Below, one piece after another: positions 61,639-64,000 of a stretch of 64,000 nucleotides of DNA. The position numbers were made by a program, and so were the translations under genes. The notes beneath the pieces are model-generated. The model had not been told where the DNA came from. It saw only the letters and a list, made by a program, of their open reading frames with translations, and searched no databases. Every line of letters starts with the position of its first letter. The first letter of the stretch is position 1. Origin of the DNA: Neocallimastix lanati (nom. inval.) (Eukaryota > Neocallimastigomycota > Neocallimastigomycetes > Neocallimastigales > Neocallimastigaceae); assembly GCA_016946835.1 (NCBI GenBank), contig JACVTC010000073.1:347501-411500 (forward strand). The letters run 5' to 3'.

Positions 61639-63525
61639 TTAATTGCCTGATTGAGGTCTTTGCATTGGTGATCTTTGATAATAATTCAATCTTGGTGATG
61701 GTTGAGTACTTCTACCTGGAATTTGATTTTGATTATTTATAAATTGATTAATTGGTAAATTTTTTGGTGCTTGTTTCATATAACTAAAGTTTGGTGAACC
61801 CATATGATTTTGAATTGGAATTGGATTAATATTTGGGGAAGAATGTGGTTTACCATTTGGTCTCGCTGGTGGAGATTGAACTAATAATGGTTGTGGAGAA
61901 GGTCTACGACCATTATTTATATTTACTTGATTTGAATACATTGGAGATACTTTAGAATAACTACTTTGTGAAGCAACGGATGGAACATATTGACTTGGAG
62001 GAATGGATGGTGATTTATAACTACTACTAAAACTAGTATTAGCAGCAGTAGCACCACAGAAACTACTATTACCATCTGGAGTCATAGTTGGAGATGGTAA
62101 AACTGAAGATAAGTTTGGAGTTTTCAAAGTAGAAGTATATGATACTTCCTTTTCTTGTGGTAAAGTTGGTAAAGTTTTTCCGTAATACTTGTGAAGTTGA
62201 ATAACCTTATTAATACTATGAATCCATTCATCCCTTTCTTCCTTAGTTTCACATTCAAATTCATGAACTTCTTTGGATTTTGCATTATCTTTAACAGTAG
62301 TAAGTTCAAAGTTACGAACTCCAGCATAAATACCAGCTTTATTAACTTTAGCATCTTTATCAATAGTATAATGAGCAATTAATTCAGCATCAGATCTATC
62401 TTCCTTGAAAGCATATAAACGATGGGTTGTTAAAGCATAAAACAAAGTCTTTTTCTTATTGAGAAAAATGTTAGTACAAATAGTTAATTTACCTCCCTTA
62501 TGGAAGTTGTTAGAATTAACTAAATCCTTCATGTACTTCTTACCCTTACCCTTTAAAATATCTGGATTAAAGTTCATATCAATTTCAGAAACAGCAGCTA
62601 AAAACGATTTAGTCTCAGAAAAAGTTTCACTAATACTTTCGTTACCAGCGCCAAAGCTTCTAGCATGATTTTCTAAATCGGCATTAAGATCAAAACTATT
62701 ATTGATACTTGACTTACTGAAATCATTCTTTGAAGAATAATCACTTTGATGTTTATAATCTGGAACATAACTTCCATATTCATCCATATTTGGAATGCTC
62801 ATTTCATTATAGAATGTTGCACTATCTGGTGAGAAGGCATAGGAATTATTACTTGGGCTACCCATTTTATCATACAATGGTGGAGATTGATAATTTTGTG
62901 GCATTGAATTATTGTAACTGCCACCATAGTATCTTGGAATTTCATTTTCATATGGAGACTCTAAATTGAAAGTATCATCTTCATTTGGAAAACTTCTTTG
63001 GTTAAAATATTTTTGATTCTGTGGATTATAATAGGTATTAATTGATGGTGGAGTTGGAGCTGCTCTAATATAATTAATCTTTGGTGAATTATATTCATTA
63101 TCTTTTTCATTATTATTCGAAGAGTAAGATACTCTTCCTCTACTACTATTGGAATTATCACTTCTCACTGATGCTCTGGCATAATCATTTTCTTGGTAAC
63201 GAGGTTGAGATGAATTATTACTTGGGTTAGAAAAACTTGAAGAACGTTGATCACTGATTGTTAGTTTTGAAAATTTATCAACAACATTGTAATTTTTCTT
63301 TACATCATTAACAGGGACATTACTATTACTTGGTAAAGTAAGAGGAGACATTGGTGTACCGGCATTTGGAGCACTTTGTTCTTCAATTGGATTTTGAATA
63401 TTATCATTATTATTATTATTATAAGTTACAGAAAGAGAACCTGAATTTTCATTTAACTCCTTTTCCATAGTTTCTAACTTTGCGTATAAATTACGTAATA
63501 TTGTCGGAGGGGTTGGATTGCTCAT
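61639..63525 (-). CDS. PH-domain protein with long disordered Asn/Ser/Pro-rich flanks
   Basis: Single exon, 628 residues. Residues 1-305 are low-complexity, rich in N, S, P, Y and Q, after a short conserved-looking helix (I-L-R-N-L-Y-A-K-L-E-T-M-E-K-E-L). A PH domain spans about 340-450: K-G-G-K-L-T-I-C-T-N, then K-K-K-T-L-F-Y-A-L-T-T-H-R-L-Y-A-F-K, then H-E-F-E-C-E-T-K-E-E-R-D-E-W-I-H-S-I-N-K-V-I, with the invariant Trp of the C-terminal helix. Basic residues in the first strands could bind phosphoinositides. The remaining about 170 residues are again disordered with many S-P and P-S-P motifs, possible kinase sites. It resembles fungal polarity or signalling adaptors by architecture only; no orthologue recognised. 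Start is the first ATG (M-S-N-P-T-P-P) after an A/T-rich leader. Confidence 0.85.
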   Translation of the reverse strand: MSNPTPPTILRNLYAKLETMEKELNENSGSLSVTYNNNNNDNIQNPIEEQSAPNAGTPMSPLTLPSNSNVPVNDVKKNYNVVDKFSKLTISDQRSSSFSNPSNNSSQPRYQENDYARASVRSDNSNSSRGRVSYSSNNNEKDNEYNSPKINYIRAAPTPPSINTYYNPQNQKYFNQRSFPNEDDTFNLESPYENEIPRYYGGSYNNSMPQNYQSPPLYDKMGSPSNNSYAFSPDSATFYNEMSIPNMDEYGSYVPDYKHQSDYSSKNDFSKSSINNSFDLNADLENHARSFGAGNESISETFSETKSFLAAVSEIDMNFNPDILKGKGKKYMKDLVNSNNFHKGGKLTICTNIFLNKKKTLFYALTTHRLYAFKEDRSDAELIAHYTIDKDAKVNKAGIYAGVRNFELTTVKDNAKSKEVHEFECETKEERDEWIHSINKVIQLHKYYGKTLPTLPQEKEVSYTSTLKTPNLSSVLPSPTMTPDGNSSFCGATAANTSFSSSYKSPSIPPSQYVPSVASQSSYSKVSPMYSNQVNINNGRRPSPQPLLVQSPPARPNGKPHSSPNINPIPIQNHMGSPNFSYMKQAPKNLPINQFINNQNQIPGRSTQPSPRLNYYQRSPMQRPQSGN

Positions 63526-64000
63526 TTTTACTTATTTCTTAAATAAAAAAAATAAAATAAATATAAAATGGTTTTATTGCTTATTGTTTTTTATTGTCTT
63601 TAAATATTTACAAGAAATTTTACTAATAATAATTATTAATTTTATAAAAGTTTTTTTTTTTTCTTAGTTTATACAAAAAGAAAAAAAGAGATATTAATTT
63701 ATATTATTCTAAATTTAGTTTATTTGTTTATTTTTAAAATAAATAATTATATATTCTATTTTATCTTTATTTTTTTTTTAGTTAAATTTCATTTTTATTT
63801 TATTTTTTTTTAAAAAATTAAAAAAAAAATAGTATCTTTTGTTTTCTTTGTTAAAATAAATAAATGGACTTTATTATTTCTAAAGCATTAACATTAATAA
63901 ATTTTATTATTTCAACTATTATTTTAGTTTATAGTTTATAACTCCTTTTTTCTTCTTGCTTCCTAAAATGTTATATAAAAAAAAAACTTTCTATACTCTA
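63526..64000. other. 5' flank of the PH-domain gene
   Basis: AT-rich with T/A homopolymers; no gene or defensible promoter motif seen before the window ends. Confidence 0.5.

Noticed and set aside
62124-63161. Several 63-84 codon frames within 62.1-63.2 kb
   Set aside because: Out-of-frame shadows of the PH-domain gene.

Overview
The window is extremely AT-rich eukaryotic nuclear DNA with long poly-A/T runs, TA, TAA, TTTTA and other microsatellites, and compact genes split by short AT-only introns. The gene content fits a zoosporic (flagellated) fungus. The closest match I can name is an anaerobic gut fungus (Neocallimastigomycota). Reasons: fungal-type housekeeping genes, Asn-rich linkers, two axonemal (motile cilium) genes, extreme AT bias, and many decayed LINE retroelements of one family. 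The phylum is inference; no rRNA or marker gene is present.

Layout. 1-7,824 is intergenic, with a large 7-bp minisatellite at 3.72-4.16 kb. 7,825-8,967 is a single-exon tetraspanin-like gene. 9.5-14.7 kb is a graveyard of LINE fragments, one with an internal segment inverted in place. 15,863-18,682 (minus) is DNAAF11/LRRC6, rebuilt as five exons with a 13-nt first exon. 20,259-21,383 (minus) is a glycogenin-type GT8 enzyme. 21.4-34.5 kb is a 13-kb gene desert. 34,519-36,852 (minus) is RCC1 in eight exons. 38.5-39.06 kb is a decayed repeat-containing gene. 39,570-44,781 is CCDC39 in twenty exons. 45.36-46.29 kb is a LINE 3' fragment. 47,352-49,968 (minus) is NMD3 in seven exons. 50,590-51,509 (minus) is a small SANT/Myb-like protein in three exons. 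53,188-54,429 is a small membrane protein in six exons. 55,158-55,700 (minus) is a secreted Cys-rich, probably GPI-anchored protein. 57.3-59.3 kb holds further LINE debris. About 59.68-60.30 kb is a giant TTTTA array. 61,639-63,525 (minus) is a PH-domain protein.

Function. CCDC39 (96-nm axonemal ruler) and DNAAF11 (cytoplasmic dynein-arm assembly) both serve motile cilia, so the organism should make flagellated cells. RCC1 and NMD3 both belong to the Ran/CRM1 nuclear transport system. Glycogenin primes glycogen. The tetraspanin, Cys-rich GPI-type protein and PH protein act at or near membranes. I see no operon-like logic.

In my reconstructed models every intron preserves frame across 43 junctions, and predicted lengths match the animal orthologues closely (NMD3 503 aa; DNAAF11 473 aa; CCDC39 978 aa). 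No tRNA, rRNA, CRISPR or prokaryotic feature was seen.
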